From the NCBI GenBank assembly GCA_010024215.1, contig RGHK01000031.1:1-8490 (forward strand): a DNA stretch of 8,490 nt. The letters are read 5' to 3'. Below the pieces are notes generated by a model. That model did not search any database, was not told the DNA's origin, and saw nothing but the letters and a program-made list of their open reading frames with translations. The position numbers and the translations under genes are program-made. Source of the stretch: Pseudomonadota bacterium (GTDB lineage: Bacteria; Pseudomonadota; Gammaproteobacteria; Magnimaribacterales; D2472). Below, one piece after another: positions 5,738 to 8,490 of this stretch (position 1 is the first letter of the stretch; every line of letters starts with the position of its first letter).

Positions 5738-8020
5738 TTAATACTTTAATCTAAATTTAATTGAATATACTTCATCAGAAGGATTGTTCCATGGTTGATT
5801 GAAAATTTCTGATTTAGAGTAATTTTCATCTTCTTCAAAATTACTTCCACCTTTTGAATAAACTAAGTAAATATAAGACAAGGGAGCAATTTCATACTTA
5901 TATCTTATTTGAAATGAAACGACTCCTTGTGTAAAAGGCTTAAGCGATTCGTTTGAGTCATATAAGTAACCTTGTTTATCAGAAACAAGACTCCTAGGAT
6001 TATCAGCTTGTAGAGCAACAAACTGACTTTTTAATCTTACTTCGTGTTTATTACCACTAAACCAATTTAAACCAACTGATACAGTATCTTGCTGAGAATC
6101 ATATAAACCAAATTTATTATCTTCACTCCATATCAGCCATTCATTTTCTTTTCTAACCCTATACTGTAAATTTATTTTTAAATTGTCGTTTGGGAAATAG
6201 GATCCAGCTATTTTATAAAACTCTCGTTTGTAACCATTAGAGTCCCAAGAATTATATTTATCTCCTTGCTCAAAACTTATTCTCCAATCATAAGTCCAAA
6301 ATTTATAGTTAATTGCTTCAAAATCTAATGTTATATTTTTTTTCTTTTTTATTTTTACAAACGGAAAGTCAGGATTCTTTCTAGTAATTGTTGTATTTTT
6401 TCCAGATGTTTTAATTCCAAATTCAAATTTTAGTTTAGATGTATCTTTAAATATAATCGCATTTTTGTTATCAAATCTTAAAGGATTAGAATTTCCAACC
6501 GTATCTGAATCATAATTTAGGTCAAAACCAAATTCGAATTGATCTATTGCAGAATTCTCTTGAAAATCTATTTTTTTCGACCCTCCACCAAGTCCAACAT
6601 GAATCCAGTCAGCCCTTCTAAGGTAACCAAAATCATTTAATTGAAAATCTTTATCAAAATATAAAACACTACCTGATATAAATGAAAAATTTGATGGCTG
6701 GAAGTTAAATTGAGATCTATATCCAAACTTTGAATCATCATTTTTTTCAGAAAAAAGTAAATCAGTAAAATAAGTCAATTGATCAGACTTTACACTCACA
6801 TAGTCAATCACATTTACAGTTGCAGTCGAGTTATTAAAATCATCATTGACATGAGTCATCATATAGCCAAGAGTTTTATTTCCAAAGTCTGTCCTTGACC
6901 TTATGGTATAAAAATTTCTTCCAATAGAAAATGACTCATCATGCTCCTGTGCTGTAAAAAATCCTAATTCAGTTTTTCCCTTTTTTTGTGTATATCGAAT
7001 CGCATAATCTATGTCAGAGTAATTCTTTTTTACATCTTCACATTCGACACTATCATTCTCTTCTTCGCAGTCATAACTTGGAGCAGAGCCAATTCTTCTT
7101 GTATTCATTACAGAGTAACGATCATAGTTATTAATATTAAAGAGGGACTGGTTCTCGTTAAAGAAAGCTCTTTTTTCTGAATAAAAAGTTTCTTGGGCAG
7201 AAAAGTTTATCACCACATCATCACTCTCAGCTTGACCAAAATCTGGATTGAATGTTGCATTGATTTGTGTTCCAGTTCCTGAGTTATAAAAAATCTCTGC
7301 ACCTATTTTATTGTCATTAAATTTAGTAATAGAGTTCTGATTAGAAGATACATATGGGAAAAAATTTAATCTTGATTTTGTATAGTTAGCAATTTCTAAA
7401 GAATCTAGTTTTTCAAAAAAGTCTGGCCTGCTGGCAGTAGATCCTGAGCTTGCAACCCATATTTGTTCTTTAGCTCTATATCGTGCGACTGAATATTTTA
7501 TTTTTCTCTTATTTCCCTTTGGCTGGTTCATAAGAACAAGGTTCCAGGGCAAATAAAATTCTGACACCCAGTAACCATCATATCTTTTTGTTTTTGCTAT
7601 CCAGTCTCCGTCCCAGTCTGTTTTAAAATCACCCGTTTTAATCTTGATAGCATCAAAATAAGAGTCCCCTAAATTTATAGCTAATATATAAGCCTTATTT
7701 CCATCTCCATCAAAATCGATATTTACAGAGTTCTTATCGCTCAATGATGTCATTTCATCCCTTAGTGTTTTTTTAGACAACATAGATGCATTAGTTTGTT
7801 TATTTATAAAACCAACATAAATACCGTCTTTATTTGAGAATATATATGCCACTGTTTCGTCTTTTGATTTTTTTAAATTAAATGGAGAAGTTTGATAAAA
7901 CTCATTTATAGAAAAAGCATTCTCCCACTCAGGTTCATCTAAAATGCCGTCAACCTTAATAGACTCGGCTTTTATAAATATCGCGAAAAAAAGAAGGATA
8001 AAAGAAAAGAAAACTTTCAT
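5738..8020 (-). CDS. DUF5916 outer-membrane beta-barrel protein with N-terminal CBM9-like domain
   Basis: The 760-residue product has a signal peptide (1-18, ending FIKA before ESIKVDG). A CBM9-like carbohydrate-binding domain follows (about 20-190), starting VDGILDEPEW and including FDGDGNKAY and WDGDW. The DUF5916 region then runs to the end, with its signature around NPDFGQAESDDVVINFSAQ and YSEKRAFF (about 258-290). Many alternating polar/hydrophobic strands and a final residue Tyr (KFRLKY) fit an outer-membrane barrel recognised by the BAM machinery. An acidic loop with two cysteines (CEEENDSVEC, near residue 320) may be extracellular. The family's function is unknown; glycan binding is only suggested by the N-terminal domain. 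It lies 21 bases after the cyclo-ligase gene on the same strand, so the two may be cotranscribed; an AT-rich tract also sits directly before its ATG. Its stop codon touches that of ilvA. Confidence 0.85.
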   Translation of the reverse strand: MKVFFSFILLFFAIFIKAESIKVDGILDEPEWENAFSINEFYQTSPFNLKKSKDETVAYIFSNKDGIYVGFINKQTNASMLSKKTLRDEMTSLSDKNSVNIDFDGDGNKAYILAINLGDSYFDAIKIKTGDFKTDWDGDWIAKTKRYDGYWVSEFYLPWNLVLMNQPKGNKRKIKYSVARYRAKEQIWVASSGSTASRPDFFEKLDSLEIANYTKSRLNFFPYVSSNQNSITKFNDNKIGAEIFYNSGTGTQINATFNPDFGQAESDDVVINFSAQETFYSEKRAFFNENQSLFNINNYDRYSVMNTRRIGSAPSYDCEEENDSVECEDVKKNYSDIDYAIRYTQKKGKTELGFFTAQEHDESFSIGRNFYTIRSRTDFGNKTLGYMMTHVNDDFNNSTATVNVIDYVSVKSDQLTYFTDLLFSEKNDDSKFGYRSQFNFQPSNFSFISGSVLYFDKDFQLNDFGYLRRADWIHVGLGGGSKKIDFQENSAIDQFEFGFDLNYDSDTVGNSNPLRFDNKNAIIFKDTSKLKFEFGIKTSGKNTTITRKNPDFPFVKIKKKKNITLDFEAINYKFWTYDWRISFEQGDKYNSWDSNGYKREFYKIAGSYFPNDNLKINLQYRVRKENEWLIWSEDNKFGLYDSQQDTVSVGLNWFSGNKHEVRLKSQFVALQADNPRSLVSDKQGYLYDSNESLKPFTQGVVSFQIRYKYEIAPLSYIYLVYSKGGSNFEEDENYSKSEIFNQPWNNPSDEVYSIKFRLKY

Positions 8021-8041
8021 AATATATATATATTTTATATA
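8021..8041 (-). promoter_or_regulatory. AT-only spacer before the DUF5916 gene, possible -10 element
   Basis: All 21 bases between the cyclo-ligase stop and the DUF5916 ATG are A or T, mostly alternating. On the minus strand TATATA (8032-8027) lies six bases from the ATG, the same geometry as at the peroxidase and rpiA genes, and there is no Shine-Dalgarno. The low complexity makes this weak evidence. Confidence 0.25.
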
Positions 8042-8490
8042 TCAGTTGTATGAAAGTATACGAGACTGAGTGAAAACTCTTTGATACCTCAAATCATGTG
8101 GCTCAGCTATATCTTCAGATAGTATTTGAAAATCATATCCAAGACCAATAATGATAGGTTTTTGCTTATGATTTGCAAGACTAGACAAGGCCCTATCGAA
8201 ATAGCCTCCGCCGTATCCTATTCTATAACCATTGATATCAACTCCAACAAAAGGAATAAACATTGCATCAAACATATGAGGCTCTAAATATTTTTCATTA
8301 TCTACTTCAGCAATTCCATACTTGTTTTTTATTAAAGTATCTTCCCTAGTTAATAAATTAAATTTCATTTTTTTTTCAGATAAAATTTTTGGCACATATA
8401 TATTATGAGAATGTCTATGTATTTCTTTTTTTAAAAGGTCTATTGTTATTTCTCTATTGTAAGGAAAGTATAGGAGTACATTATTCATTT
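8042..8490 (-). CDS. ygfA: 5-formyltetrahydrofolate cyclo-ligase, 5' end cut by window edge
   Basis: The enzyme uses ATP to convert 5-formyl-THF to 5,10-methenyl-THF, returning an inhibitory storage folate to the one-carbon pool. The family signature is clear: FIPFVGVDINGYRIGYGGGYFDRAL (here in two pieces, FIPFVGVDINGYR then IGYGGGYFDRAL), followed by the C-terminal EPHDLRYQRVFTQ. An ATG at 8486-8488 would give 148 residues, but family members are about 180-200, and the first visible residues (VLLYFPYNREI) align with an internal strand of E. coli YgfA near residue 40. The frame is open to the edge, so the ATG is probably internal and about 40 N-terminal residues lie outside. Stop is TGA (8042-8044). 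In many gammaproteobacteria this gene sits beside 6S RNA and zapA, which might lie just to the right; that is inference. Confidence 0.9.
   Translation of the reverse strand, partial: MNNVLLYFPYNREITIDLLKKEIHRHSHNIYVPKILSEKKMKFNLLTREDTLIKNKYGIAEVDNEKYLEPHMFDAMFIPFVGVDINGYRIGYGGGYFDRALSSLANHKQKPIIIGLGYDFQILSEDIAEPHDLRYQRVFTQSRILSYN

Noticed and set aside
6986..7180. Plus-strand 64-codon frame inside the DUF5916 gene
   Set aside because: Antisense to a conserved coding region containing the DUF5916 signature; the hydrophobic product is a by-product of barrel codons read backwards.
8486..8488. ATG as the true start of the cyclo-ligase gene
   Set aside because: It would remove about 40 conserved N-terminal residues, and the frame is still open at the window edge, so the gene more likely continues outside.
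1..8490. Mobile element, CRISPR array, tRNA or rRNA
   Set aside because: No transposase or integrase motif, no regularly spaced repeats and no cloverleaf or rRNA-like sequence was seen; the gaps are too short and are otherwise explained.

Overview
The window is AT-rich (roughly one third G+C by eye) and densely packed, with very short spacers. Divergent rpiA/ilvA, a FadB-family beta-oxidation enzyme, a DUF5916-type outer-membrane protein and the low G+C together suggest a streamlined marine gammaproteobacterium, possibly SAR86-like. That placement is an inference from gene content and base composition; no rRNA or other phylogenetic marker is present.

Layout: 1-447 (+) is the 3' part of an L,D-transpeptidase gene. 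It ends at a hairpin it shares with the convergent 471-2624 (-) gene, a bifunctional enoyl-CoA hydratase/3-hydroxyacyl-CoA dehydrogenase. The 360-base gap 2625-2984 is the least ordinary part. It holds a palindrome just upstream of the beta-oxidation gene, a sigma70-like promoter, a probable ~76-nt small RNA with a C-rich loop and an intrinsic terminator, and a possible 28-codon membrane peptide. Then follow an exported thiol-type glutathione peroxidase (2985-3512, +), rpiA (3515-4153, -), divergent ilvA (4193-5737, +), a DUF5916/CBM9-like outer-membrane protein (5738-8020, -) and the 3' part of a 5-formyltetrahydrofolate cyclo-ligase gene (8042-8490, -), cut by the right edge.

Most genes are core metabolism: fatty-acid oxidation, pentose phosphate, isoleucine synthesis, folate salvage. 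The envelope genes are the L,D-transpeptidase, the exported peroxidase and the DUF5916 barrel. The three convergent pairs have 23, 2 and 0 bases between stop codons. Several starts lack a Shine-Dalgarno and have a -10-like hexamer six bases before the ATG, which suggests leaderless mRNAs.

The best candidate for something undescribed is the small RNA at about 2778-2853. A promoter, a predicted start at the base of a perfect 8-bp hairpin, and a terminator all line up. The 28-codon ORF between it and the peroxidase raises the alternative that the element is an attenuating leader. No mobile element, CRISPR array, tRNA or rRNA was recognised.
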